DNA from: Alphaproteobacteria bacterium
GTDB taxonomy: Bacteria; Pseudomonadota; Alphaproteobacteria; UBA9219
Length of the DNA: 10,081 bases
NCBI GenBank assembly: GCA_028865155.1
Contig: JAGWKW010000039.1
Coordinates: forward strand, 1 to 10,081
Direction: 5' to 3'
Notes under the pieces: model-generated
Told to the model about the DNA's origin: nothing
Seen by the model: the letters and a program-made list of their open reading frames with translations, nothing else
The model's database searches: none
Made by a program: the position numbers and the translations under genes
Part shown: positions 1-7,993 of the stretch, one piece after another
Position numbering within the stretch: the first letter of the stretch is position 1
Layout of the letters: each line of letters starts with the position of its first letter

Positions 1-1179
1 CGCGACAATTACCTGCAGACGCAGGCGCTGTCGCTGGCCGAGGCGCAGGCGGCCGAGATTCTCCCTGCCCATGCGCGCTGTATTCAGATGCTCGAAAAAA
101 CCGGGCTTTTGAACCGCGCGGTCGAATATCTGCCTGACGATGCCGAAATTGCCGACCGTCAAAAGCTCGGCAAGGGGCTGACGCGGCCCGAACTGGCAGT
201 GCTGTTGTCCTACGCCAAAATCTGGCTCTATCAAAAAATTCTCGACTCCTCTCTGCCAGATGATGCCGCGCTTCACGACGACATCACGGACTATTTTCCC
301 AAAGCCGTACGCGAAAAATATGCAGGCGATATCGCCAAGCACCGGCTGCGCCGGGAAATTGCGGCGACGGTCGTCGCCAACGACATGGTCAACCGCGCCG
401 GGATGCAGATCATCCTGACGGTTGCAGCGCACCCGTCGGCCGACGCGGTGGCGCGGGCCTATCTGCTCGCGCGCGAAGCGTTCGGCCTGCCCGATTTGTG
501 GGCGAAGATCGAAACGCTCGACAACAAAATTCCCGCTGCCGCGCAAACCCGCATGGATCTGACGGTCTGTGCCGCGCTCGCGGCGGCGATTGAGCGGTTC
601 GTTGCCGACAAGGCCGCGCTGGGGGATTTAAAGCAAAGCATCGCCATCCAGCGCAAAGGCCAGGCGGCCTTACGCGACTGGCTGTCCCGTCACGGCGATA
701 AGGTCAACGGCCCTGTCGCCGCGCTCAGGGCGGCGCTGCGTGATCAGGGCGTGCCCGAAGAGCTTGCCCGCCGCGCGGCCTATCTGCCTGCACTGACCGA
801 CGCGCTCGACCTGACTGCGCTTGCCGCTAAGACGAGAACCGGCATTGCCGACCTTGCCGGGCTGTTCTTCGGGCTTGCCAAACGGTTCGATATCGGCTGG
901 CTGCGCCATCTGCAAAGCCCGGCGCCGCAAACCGCGTGGCAGTGTGAAGCCGTTTCTCGCGCCACCGACGAGCTGATGGCGCATCATCGTCGCCTGATAG
1001 CACAGTTCGCGGCCAAACAGGGCGGCAAGAAAAAGCTAACGATCGAGGCATGGGCGGCGCGTAACGGGTCTGCGCTCGACGCCTATGACGCCTTGCTGGC
1101 CGAAGGCCGCGCGGCAGGCGGGGCCGATCTCGCGCTTCTGCTTCTTGCCAATGAGAGGCTTGCCGCGTTATCAGTCTAG
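1..1179 (+). CDS. gdhB: NAD-specific glutamate dehydrogenase, large (about 180 kDa) type, C-terminal part
   Basis: The frame is open from base 1, so only the last 392 codons are present; the family is usually about 1,600 residues and its catalytic dehydrogenase domain lies outside the window. The fragment opens with RDNYLQTQALSLAEAQA and continues with GKGLTRPELAVLLSYAK and VVANDMVNRAG, stretches typical of the C-terminal region of the large NAD-GDH family (COG2902). The full enzyme oxidatively deaminates glutamate to 2-oxoglutarate and ammonium with NAD+, in the cytoplasm, feeding amino-acid carbon into the TCA cycle. The end is alanine/leucine-rich and helical, with a normal TAG stop. radC follows after two bases, so the two are probably co-transcribed. 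The ATG at 88 is internal and not the start. The family call is firm; the gene symbol is less certain because naming differs between species. Confidence 0.93.
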   Translation, partial: RDNYLQTQALSLAEAQAAEILPAHARCIQMLEKTGLLNRAVEYLPDDAEIADRQKLGKGLTRPELAVLLSYAKIWLYQKILDSSLPDDAALHDDITDYFPKAVREKYAGDIAKHRLRREIAATVVANDMVNRAGMQIILTVAAHPSADAVARAYLLAREAFGLPDLWAKIETLDNKIPAAAQTRMDLTVCAALAAAIERFVADKAALGDLKQSIAIQRKGQAALRDWLSRHGDKVNGPVAALRAALRDQGVPEELARRAAYLPALTDALDLTALAAKTRTGIADLAGLFFGLAKRFDIGWLRHLQSPAPQTAWQCEAVSRATDELMAHHRRLIAQFAAKQGGKKKLTIEAWAARNGSALDAYDALLAEGRAAGGADLALLLLANERLAALSV

Positions 1180-1181
1180 GC

Positions 1182-1880
1182 ATGGGAAAACCCGCATCAG
1201 CGCCGCAGGATACGCCGCATTATCACGGCCACCGGCAGCGCCTGCGCGAACGGCTTTTGCAGGCCGGGCCCGACGCTTTGCAGGATTACGAACTGCTCGA
1301 AGCCCTGTTGTTCGCGGCCATCCCGCGCCGCGACGTCAAGCCTTTGGCCAAGGCGCTGCTGGCAGAATTCAAAACTTTATGGACGCTCGTCAATGCGCCA
1401 CCCGAACGGTTGCTGCAATTCGGCCTGAGCGAAAGCGCCGCCTCGACGCTTCTGGTCGCGGGCGCGATTGCGCTGCGCGCGCAGAAAAAGGCGATCATCG
1501 GCGGCGCGCTGCTCAACAACTGGCAGCGCATCGTCGATTACTGCCGCATGGCCATGGCGCATGAGACAGTCGAGCAGTTCCGCCTTTTGTTCCTCGACCG
1601 CAAAAACCGCCTGATCGGCGAAGAGGTTCAGCAACGCGGCACGCTCGATCACACGCCCGTCTATCCGCGCGAGGTGGTGCGCCGCGCGCTCGAAATCGGC
1701 GCGGGCGCGATCGTCCTCGTCCATAACCACCCGAGCGGCGACCCGGCGCCCTCCAGGGACGATATTGCGATGACGCAGGCCATCGTCGCGGCCTGCGCGC
1801 CGCTCGGCATCGCGGTGCACGACCATCTGATTATCGGCCATGCCGAAACCGCAAGTTTCAAGGCTTTGGGGCTCCTGTGA
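1182..1880 (+). CDS. radC: RadC family protein (JAB/MPN+ domain, formerly 'DNA repair protein RadC')
   Basis: A 232-residue protein of normal RadC length. Residues about 12-100 form the helical N-terminal region with a helix-hairpin-helix-like part (YELLEALLFAAIPRRDVKPLA). Residues about 130-232 form the JAB/MPN+ domain. The metal-binding JAMM signature is complete: HNHPSGDPAPS with H181 and H183, D194 ten residues later, and an upstream glutamate (E147 or E148). This is the zinc-metalloprotease-like fold. The historical DNA-repair role is poorly supported in other bacteria, so the cellular job is uncertain. The ATG lies two bases after the gdh stop with no clear Shine-Dalgarno sequence nearby, which suggests translation coupled to the upstream gene. 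The family assignment is firm. Confidence 0.95.
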   Translation: MGKPASAPQDTPHYHGHRQRLRERLLQAGPDALQDYELLEALLFAAIPRRDVKPLAKALLAEFKTLWTLVNAPPERLLQFGLSESAASTLLVAGAIALRAQKKAIIGGALLNNWQRIVDYCRMAMAHETVEQFRLLFLDRKNRLIGEEVQQRGTLDHTPVYPREVVRRALEIGAGAIVLVHNHPSGDPAPSRDDIAMTQAIVAACAPLGIAVHDHLIIGHAETASFKALGLL

Positions 1881-1888
1881 AGGAAAGG
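1880..1888 (+). promoter_or_regulatory. Ribosome binding site that sets the glycosyltransferase start
   Basis: AAGGAAAGG begins on the last base of the radC stop codon and ends 8 bases before ATG 1897. It supports 1897 over the in-frame ATG at 1840, which would place 41 bases of overlap inside radC. Confidence 0.75.
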
Positions 1889-1896
1889 TTCGAGAC

Positions 1897-2856
1897 ATGA
1901 ACGAGGCAATGCGCCTGCTCCGCGCGGTTTTGCGGCCTTTGGGTTACGACGTGCGTCGCCGCCCGTCTTACAGTTTTTTGCCGCTCAAGGGCGCGTCGTC
2001 GCTGCCTTTTCTCGATCGCGTGCGCAAAAATTTCGATAATGATGGCAGTCGGAAGTTCGGCAGCAATCTCGATACGCTGAAAATCATTTTCCGTACCTGC
2101 CTGTCTCCCGAACGCGATATGAAAGCGCAAAACCGCCTGACGCAGGCGCCGTTAAGCGAGATGGTCGAATGCTGTTTTCATTCGCTGATCGTCAGCGTCA
2201 ATGCGGCGTTGAAAGAAAGCCCGGCGCCCAAAATCGAGCTGCTGCTGCTCGACGATCATTCCGATCCGGCGCGGCTCGCACGGTTGACGGGGCTGGCGAG
2301 AAAGTTTGAATGTCCGTGGAAAATTCAAACTACTGCGCAGCGCGGGCAGGGCGCGTCGCTGCACGAGCAATTCTCGCTGTCGCGCGGTGACGACGCGCTT
2401 TACTATTTCTGCGAAGACGATTATCTGCACGACCCGCGCGCTATCTACGAAATGTGGGCGTTCTACCGGCAAGTCGCCGCGCTTACGCGCCGCCATCTGG
2501 TGCTTCATCCGCAAGAGCATGGCTGTCTTTACGATACATCCTATTACCCCTCCTATCTCGTCCTCAGCCCGTTCCGCCATTGGCGCACGGTCAGCGACGC
2601 GACGCACCAGCTTTTTCTGCACGGCCATATCGTCCGCGATTACTGGGATTATTTCGAAAACACAAAATTCGTCGGCAACCGAAAAAAACGCCGTTTGGGT
2701 TCGGAACGGCGAACGACGAACCGGCTTTTCCGCCATATCCCGTGTTTTGCGCCGATCCCGGCTTTGGCCGGACATATGCAGTCCGAATCGCTTTTGCCGC
2801 CTTTTTTCGATTGGCAGGCATTATGGGCCGCCGCAACGCCGCCGGATTTAAGCTAA
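1897..2856 (+). CDS. Glycosyltransferase-like protein, GT-A (family 2-like) fold
   Basis: A 319-residue protein. The start is ATG 1897, chosen for its Shine-Dalgarno sequence. Two GT-A hallmarks are visible. IELLLLDDHSD (about 113-123) is the end of a beta strand with the nucleotide-binding acidic pair. YYFCEDDYLHDP (about 169-180) places Glu-Asp-Asp where the metal-binding DxD-type motif sits in family-2-like enzymes. There is no signal peptide or obvious membrane span, so it is probably cytoplasmic or loosely membrane-bound through the basic amphipathic N-terminus (MNEAMRLLRAVLRPLGYDVR). By family it would transfer a sugar to a polysaccharide, lipid or protein; donor and acceptor cannot be read from the sequence. 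No other sugar-biosynthesis gene is nearby, so it is an orphan. An A7 run followed by a hairpin sits at codons 262-272 (see findings). The fold call is fairly good; the function is unknown. Confidence 0.7.
   Translation: MNEAMRLLRAVLRPLGYDVRRRPSYSFLPLKGASSLPFLDRVRKNFDNDGSRKFGSNLDTLKIIFRTCLSPERDMKAQNRLTQAPLSEMVECCFHSLIVSVNAALKESPAPKIELLLLDDHSDPARLARLTGLARKFECPWKIQTTAQRGQGASLHEQFSLSRGDDALYYFCEDDYLHDPRAIYEMWAFYRQVAALTRRHLVLHPQEHGCLYDTSYYPSYLVLSPFRHWRTVSDATHQLFLHGHIVRDYWDYFENTKFVGNRKKRRLGSERRTTNRLFRHIPCFAPIPALAGHMQSESLLPPFFDWQALWAAATPPDLS
2682..2711 (-). terminator. Candidate intrinsic terminator for minus-strand transcription, inside the glycosyltransferase gene
   Basis: On the plus strand, A7 (2682-2688) is followed directly by CGCCGTT (2689-2695), a 9-base loop, and AACGGCG (2705-2711). 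Read on the minus strand this is a perfect 7-bp GC-rich stem followed at once by seven T, the standard layout of a Rho-independent terminator. It lies about 615 bases past the stop of the last gene of the minus-strand cluster, which has no terminator of its own nearby. The A7 also encodes Lys-Lys in the glycosyltransferase, so coding constraint or chance could explain it. Function is inferred, not shown. Confidence 0.45.
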
Positions 2857-2860
2857 ACAG

Positions 2861-2889
2861 TTGCCTTATCTTCAAGAATCGCCAATGAT
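2861..2889 (+). promoter_or_regulatory. Possible sigma-70-type promoter for the lipoprotein gene
   Basis: In the 61-base gap before the lipoprotein, TTGCCT (2861-2866) and AATGAT (2884-2889) each match four of six consensus bases and are 17 bases apart. Transcription would begin near 2896, giving a short leader carrying the ribosome binding site. A weak 4-bp inverted repeat (CGCC/GGCG) around 2880-2894 overlaps the -10. This is pattern matching only. Confidence 0.28.
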
Positions 2890-2904
2890 AGGCGCGCATT
2901 GTCC

Positions 2905-2911
2905 GAAGGAG
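2905..2911 (+). promoter_or_regulatory. Ribosome binding site that sets the lipoprotein start
   Basis: GAAGGAG lies 6 bases before ATG 2918. This fixes the start there, not at the in-frame ATGs at 2861 or 2885, which would put an unrelated polar stretch ahead of the signal peptide. Confidence 0.85.
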
Positions 2912-2917
2912 TTTTCC

Positions 2918-3325
2918 ATGCGCCGTTTCCTGATTGTCGTTCCGCTGCTTTGCCTTCTGGCCGCTTGCGAGCAGCCGACCGTCGCGCAATTCTGGCGCCC
3001 GATCAGCGAGCCCAATCTGCTCATGCCCTCCGACCAGCTGCAGAAGAAACTGGCTTTCGATCTCGGCCAATGCCATTGCGGCATCTATCCGGCCAACGCG
3101 ACCCGCAGTGACATCATAAAATTTTCGGCGGACAAACAGCGTCTGGCCCAGACCAGCGTGACGGTGACACCCGACGAAGACGGCCAGTGCGTACAGCAGC
3201 CAAGCCTCGTCGTAACCGAATGTATGCGCGAACGCGGTTGGGAACCGACCGAATGTTCAGGCCGCATGCCGTTGCCGGGCGGCGGGTCGCTATGTGCGTC
3301 CTATCACCCCGACGAGGGCGAATAA
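2918..3325 (+). CDS. Small cysteine-rich lipoprotein of unknown function
   Basis: A 135-residue protein. From ATG 2918 it has a textbook lipoprotein signal: MRR, a hydrophobic core (FLIVVPLLCLL) and the lipobox LAAC, with Cys17 as the lipidated residue. It should be exported by Sec, processed by signal peptidase II and anchored in the envelope. The residue after the cysteine is Glu, not Asp, so inner-membrane retention is not indicated and outer-membrane sorting is likely. The mature part has six further cysteines (52, 54, 91, 102, 113, 126), enough for three disulfides, and a CMRERGW segment (102-108) of a kind seen in small proteobacterial lipoproteins. I do not recognise a named family. 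Its stop codon abuts the stop codon of the opposing SH3 gene with no base between. Confidence 0.85.
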   Translation: MRRFLIVVPLLCLLAACEQPTVAQFWRPISEPNLLMPSDQLQKKLAFDLGQCHCGIYPANATRSDIIKFSADKQRLAQTSVTVTPDEDGQCVQQPSLVVTECMRERGWEPTECSGRMPLPGGGSLCASYHPDEGE

Positions 3326-3816
3326 TCAGTCGAACGTTTCGTCCGGGAACGCGCCCCAGAAATCGCCCTTGGGCAGAAAGCCTTCATTATCCCCGAATTT
3401 AAGCGCGCACCACACTTTGCCGCAGGATTCGAGCCGCCCGACGGCACCGTTCTCCAGATGCGCGACCGGTTGGGATAAATCGTTTCTGTCGCTGCGTAAA
3501 TCGTGCGCGCCGCCGGTCACGATTGCGGTGCGTATCCCCGTTAGTTCGATCTTGTTGACCCAGCCTTCGTCGCCGTCGGAGTCGCGGATGCGCCGCCACA
3601 CGTCATATTCGGCGATCACCTCGACCGGCAAACCGAGCTTGATGTAAACCCACGCGATCGGATAGCGCATGCCCGGCCCCGTGCGCATATTGACTTTGTC
3701 TTCGCGCAGCGAGGTAAAGCGCGGCAGCGGCAAATGCGTGCTGGAGCCCAGCTTCTGTTCCGCATGCGCCGCGGGGCAGATCACAGCGGTGGCCACAAGG
3801 ATAAGCAACAATTTCT

Positions 3817-3820
<4 letters not shown>
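3326..3820 (-). CDS. Secreted protein with two bacterial SH3-like domains
   Basis: A 164-residue protein. Residues 1-20 are a Sec signal peptide ([13 protein letters not shown]...PAAHA) with an AHA/EQ cleavage site. Two SH3-like repeats follow. The first is about 38-93, with the hallmark [13 protein letters not shown] and ending [10 protein letters not shown]. The second is about 98-155, more diverged, with [15 protein letters not shown] and ending [12 protein letters not shown]. This matches the bacterial SH3 family SH3_4. Such domains usually bind cell-wall peptides or proteins in the periplasm. Cys133 and Cys138 could form a disulfide in the second repeat. The ATG overlaps the tgt stop as ATGA, so translation is probably coupled to tgt although there is no evident functional link. 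It is the last gene of the minus-strand cluster. Confidence 0.88.
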
Positions 3821-4940
<1,120 letters not shown>

Positions 4941-4944
<4 letters not shown>

Positions 4945-5987
4945 GCTCTTTCCAATAAACTTGCATCGCCATAGGAATAAAAACGGTATGACTTTTCTAT
5001 GGCGTGCCTGTAAGCCTCGCGCATCCGCTCCAGCCCCATAAACGCCGAGACGAGCATAAAAAGCGTCGATTCCGGCAAATGGAAATTGGTCAAAAGCGCA
5101 TCCGTCGCGCGGAATTTATAGCCCGGCGCTATGAAAATCGAGGTTTCTTCGGAAAAAGGCCGGACATGGCCCGTCTCGTTCGCCGCGCTTTCAAGGACGC
5201 GCAGGCTTGTCGTGCCGACTGCGATCACACGCCGCTTTTCCGCGCGCGCCTTGTTGATCGTGGCCGCGGTTGCAGGGGAAATCTCGCCCCATTCGGCATG
5301 CATGACATGGTTCTTGATATTTTCGACCTTGACCGGAAGAAAAGTGCCCGCGCCGACATGAAGCGTGACGGTCGCGGTTTCGACGCCTTTGTCGCGCAGT
5401 TTTTGCAAAAGCTCGGGCGTAAAGTGCAGGCCTGCCGTCGGCGCGGCGACCGCCCCGTCGCGCACGGCATAGACCGTTTGATACCGTTCGGTGTCCGCTT
5501 TCGCCGCGCCCTTGTCGCGCTTGATATAGGGCGGCAAGGGCGGCTCGCCATAACGCTGCAGCAGCGGAAAAAATTTGGCTTCATCAACGTCGAAACGCAG
5601 CATTACCTCCCCGCCTTCGCGTTTTTCCATCACCGTCGCAGACAAATCCTCGCCGAAAACAATTCGATCTCCGGCGTGCAGCCGTTTGCCGGGCCGCGCG
5701 AAAGCAAGCCATTCCCCGACGCCCGTTTTTTTGTGCAGCAGAGCTTCGACTCGAACCAGACCGCGTTGCCCATACAGCCGCGCCGGGATCACGCGCGTGT
5801 CGTTCATGACCAGCAAGTCGCCTGCGCGCAAAAGGTCGGGCAAATCGTAAACATAATGATCGGCAAGCGCGAACCCCGTCACGCGCAGAAGCCGCGCATG
5901 ATCGCGCGGCTCCACGGCCTGCTGCGCGATACGGCTCGGCGGCAGGTCGAACGCAAAATCCGATGTCTTTATATCGTATCCGCTCAT
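4941..5987 (-). CDS. queA: S-adenosylmethionine:tRNA ribosyltransferase-isomerase
   Basis: A 348-residue protein. It transfers and isomerises the ribosyl part of SAM onto preQ1 in tRNA to make epoxyqueuosine, directly after Tgt. Family motifs appear in order: [12 protein letters not shown] (11-21), [10 protein letters not shown] (62-71), PPYIKR (152-157), ERYQTVYA (167-174), APTAGLHFT (182-190), TLHVGAGTF (208-216), [10 protein letters not shown] (257-266), [19 protein letters not shown] (298-316) and YRFYSYGDA (334-342). The reading frame stays open to ATG 6302, but that extension runs through folP and shows no QueA similarity. ATG 5987 gives the normal family length and an ATGA overlap with the folP stop. 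There is no Shine-Dalgarno sequence, so coupling to folP translation is likely. Confidence 0.97.
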
Positions 5988-6814
5988 GCGTCGCGTATCG
6001 CCGCCGCCATTTTCGCGACCCGTGCCATGAAACGCACGTCGTGGACGCGCAGGATATCCGCGCCGCGCAGCACGCAGGCGGCGACGCAGGCGGTGGTGCC
6101 TTCCAGCCTGTCCTCGACAGGCACATCGAGAACCTGTCCGATGAAGGATTTGCGCGATACGCCCATCAAAACCGGAAAGCCAAAAGCCTTGATGCGGTCG
6201 AGATGCGCGATCAGGGCAAGGTTTTGCGCCACGTTCTTGCCGAAACCGATGCCGGGATCGAGGATGATTTTTTCGCGCGCGACGCCCGCCTTCATCGCGC
6301 ATTCGGCGCGGGCGGCAAGGCTATCGGCGACCTCCTGCACCACGTCGGTATAGACGGGCGCGTCATATTGCCCGCCGATCCTGCCGTCGCGGATCACGCC
6401 ATAAGGTTTGCTGCGGTTGTGCATCAAAACCACTTTTGCGCCGTGCTGTGCTGCGACGTCGGACATGTGCGCGGCGATCAAGGCCCGCACATCGTTGACG
6501 ATGCTCGCCCCCGCTTGCAGCGCAGCCTCGGCCACTTCCGGCTTGGTCGTATCGACGGCAATGGGCAGCGATAGCTTGGCCGCGATTGCCGCGATCACGG
6601 GAACGACGCGGCGGATTTCCTCGGCGACGGGAACGGGGTCGGCGCCGGGGCGCGAGCTTTCGCCGCCTATATCCAGCATATCCGCGCCGTCCTGCGCCAT
6701 GCGCTCGGCCTGCGCGACCGCGCGGGACACATAGCCGTCGCCCGCCAACCCGTCGCCGGAAAAGGAATCCGGCGTGACATTCACGATGCCCATGATAAGG
6801 GGCGCGGCGCTCAC
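5984..6814 (-). CDS. folP: Dihydropteroate synthase
   Basis: A 276-residue protein when started at GTG 6814. It condenses dihydropterin pyrophosphate with p-aminobenzoate to dihydropteroate and is the sulfonamide target. Motifs: MGIVNVTPDSFSGDG (8-22) with Asn12, DIGGESSRPGA (48-58), VDTTKPE (87-93), SIVNDV (104-109), MHN (131-133), DPGIGFGK (186-193), GVSRKSFIG (218-226) with Lys222, and RVHDV (256-260). The frame extends upstream to an ATG at 6928, but that start would overlap folK by more than 110 bases and add a non-homologous arginine-rich tail. GTG 6814 forms a GTGA overlap with the folK stop, as at the next two junctions of this cluster. The preceding step, FolK, is immediately upstream. 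Confidence 0.95.
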   Translation of the reverse strand: MSAAPLIMGIVNVTPDSFSGDGLAGDGYVSRAVAQAERMAQDGADMLDIGGESSRPGADPVPVAEEIRRVVPVIAAIAAKLSLPIAVDTTKPEVAEAALQAGASIVNDVRALIAAHMSDVAAQHGAKVVLMHNRSKPYGVIRDGRIGGQYDAPVYTDVVQEVADSLAARAECAMKAGVAREKIILDPGIGFGKNVAQNLALIAHLDRIKAFGFPVLMGVSRKSFIGQVLDVPVEDRLEGTTACVAACVLRGADILRVHDVRFMARVAKMAAAIRDA

Positions 6815-7308
6815 AGCGCTTCGTCCATTCGCACGGCGGAATTTTCCGCCAGCCGCGCGAACATCTCCGCCACCGTCGCGCCGGTTCCCGGGTGTCTCCA
6901 TTGCGGCGCGATGTCGTTGAGCGGGCACAGGACGAAATCGCGCTCCGCCATGCTCGCATGGGGAATGGTCAGTTCGGGGATATGCACGGTCTCGTCGCCA
7001 TAGAACAGAATATCGATATCGATCATGCGCGGGCCGTTGCGGAACGAGGGCTGGCGGCCCAGCGAACTTTCCAAATCTTTGACCAGGCGCAAAAGCGCGA
7101 ACGGCGCCAGCTTCGTCGTTCCGGTCAGTGCGGCATTCAAGAAACGCGGTTGGTCGGTGACATAGGCGGGCGCGGTTTCATAGGCGGGCGACAGCGCATC
7201 TATGGCGATATAGGGCCGCAAACCTTCGATCGCGCCGCGCAACGCAGCGTACCGGTCGCCAATATTGGAACCGAGCCCCAACGCGACGGGAAATGTCACT
7301 TCATTCAT
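6811..7308 (-). CDS. folK: 2-amino-4-hydroxy-6-hydroxymethyldihydropteridine diphosphokinase (HPPK)
   Basis: A 165-residue protein of normal length. It transfers pyrophosphate from ATP to hydroxymethyl-dihydropterin, producing the substrate of FolP, encoded next. Visible motifs: ALGLGSNIGDR (9-19), AYETAPA (42-48), DQPRFLNAA (52-60), the metal-binding signature GPRMIDIDILFYG (92-104) with Asp97 and Asp99, IPHASMAERDFVLCPL (115-130) and a terminal HPGTGATVAEM. It acts in the cytoplasm in tetrahydrofolate synthesis. The ATG lies inside the last codons of hdaA (8-base overlap) and has its own ribosome binding site within hdaA, so it could be translated partly independently. Confidence 0.96.
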   Translation of the reverse strand: MNEVTFPVALGLGSNIGDRYAALRGAIEGLRPYIAIDALSPAYETAPAYVTDQPRFLNAALTGTTKLAPFALLRLVKDLESSLGRQPSFRNGPRMIDIDILFYGDETVHIPELTIPHASMAERDFVLCPLNDIAPQWRHPGTGATVAEMFARLAENSAVRMDEAL

Positions 7309-7993
7309 CTTTACTCTCCATATTTATTTCGTCCAGAATTGCGCGCGCAAGCACGATGCTGATTTTACGCCCCGAAGCCAGCGACGCGCGGTCGATTCGT
7401 TCGACCAAGTCGCGGATAGCGGCAGCATCGCGCGCGATCCGCGCGGCAAGATAGGGTACGACTCCCACATCGGGCGTGACCTGCCGGTCGCGGAACTGCT
7501 TGACGATCAGGGCTTCGAGCAGCGCGTCGTCGGGTGCGCCGAGCGCGGCCGAGGGCAGCGTCAAAAGCCGCGAACGCAGATCGGGCAGGGCGAACTCCGC
7601 CTGCCCCGCGCCCCGCGTCATCGTCAGAAGCAAAAAACCTTTGGCCGCCTTGACCGCATTGTATAAATGGAACAGCCCTTCCTCGGCTGTCGCATCTCCT
7701 GCAATGCCATCGGCATTATCGACCGCATAAGCCGAAGCAGGATCGAGCATTTCCGGAGACGTCAATTCATCGCGGCCGATCGCATGCCCCTTGCTGCGCC
7801 GTAGCCACAGATTGAGCAGATGCGTCTTGCCGCTGCCTGCCGCACCCGTCACGATCATCCCGTGCGCGGGCCAGTCGGGCCATTTCGCGATCCATTTCGC
7901 GGCATCGCGGTTGCAGGGCGTGACGAGAAAATCGTCCGCGCCCATGGCGGTTTCATGGGGCAAAGGCAAAGCTATCTGACGCATAACGCCCAT
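7301..7993 (-). CDS. hdaA: HdaA/Hda: DnaA-related regulator of replication initiation
   Basis: A 230-residue AAA+ protein resembling the ATPase part of DnaA but lacking its DNA-binding domain. Hda proteins bind the loaded sliding clamp and stimulate ATP hydrolysis by DnaA (RIDA), preventing re-initiation. Visible: an N-terminal clamp-binding motif QIALPLP (6-12), like the E. coli Hda QLSLPL; Walker A GAAGSGKTH (50-58); a Walker B-like AYAVDNAD (88-95); LPDLRSRLL (136-144) with arginine-finger-type arginines; and a sensor-II-type helix AAIRDLVERIDRASL (190-204). The ATG at 7993 abuts the stop of the membrane-protein gene. ATG 7984 (MRQIALP) is an equally plausible start and would still keep the clamp motif near the N-terminus. 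A PerM-type gene just upstream of hdaA fits alphaproteobacterial chromosomes. Confidence 0.92.
   Translation of the reverse strand: MGVMRQIALPLPHETAMGADDFLVTPCNRDAAKWIAKWPDWPAHGMIVTGAAGSGKTHLLNLWLRRSKGHAIGRDELTSPEMLDPASAYAVDNADGIAGDATAEEGLFHLYNAVKAAKGFLLLTMTRGAGQAEFALPDLRSRLLTLPSAALGAPDDALLEALIVKQFRDRQVTPDVGVVPYLAARIARDAAAIRDLVERIDRASLASGRKISIVLARAILDEINMESKDE
7314..7319 (-). promoter_or_regulatory. folK ribosome binding site within the hdaA coding region
   Basis: Read on the minus strand, GGAGAG lies 5 bases before folK ATG 7308 and is part of the C-terminal hdaA codons. It is one of the few strong Shine-Dalgarno sequences in this cluster. Confidence 0.7.

Noticed and set aside
325..336. 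12-base perfect palindrome GGCGATATCGCC in gdh
   Set aside because: Single occurrence inside coding sequence; the short T-run on the minus strand is offset and there is no minus-strand gene to terminate.
1085..1564. 159-codon plus-strand frame across the gdh/radC junction
   Set aside because: Both flanking genes are intact in other frames; this one is arginine/alanine-rich and has no domain.
2769..2795. CGGAC/GTCCG hairpin followed by T4 near the end of the glycosyltransferase gene, as a plus-strand terminator
   Set aside because: The stem is only 5 bp and the T-run is short and separated by six bases.
2306..2851. Overlapping plus-strand frame (181 codons) within the glycosyltransferase
   Set aside because: The composition is rich in Arg, Ser and Thr without motifs. 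The GT-A motifs lie in the 1897-2856 frame.
4945..5000. Search for a preQ1 riboswitch ahead of tgt/queA
   Set aside because: Both starts overlap the preceding stop codons, so there is no untranslated leader to hold an aptamer.
5155..5170. GGCC/GGCC inverted repeat next to a five-base T-run (minus strand) in queA
   Set aside because: A 4-bp stem is too weak to call a terminator.
5004..6353. Long plus-strand reading frame (449 codons) opposite queA and folP
   Set aside because: Spans two real genes on the other strand, has no recognisable motif and no ribosome binding site.
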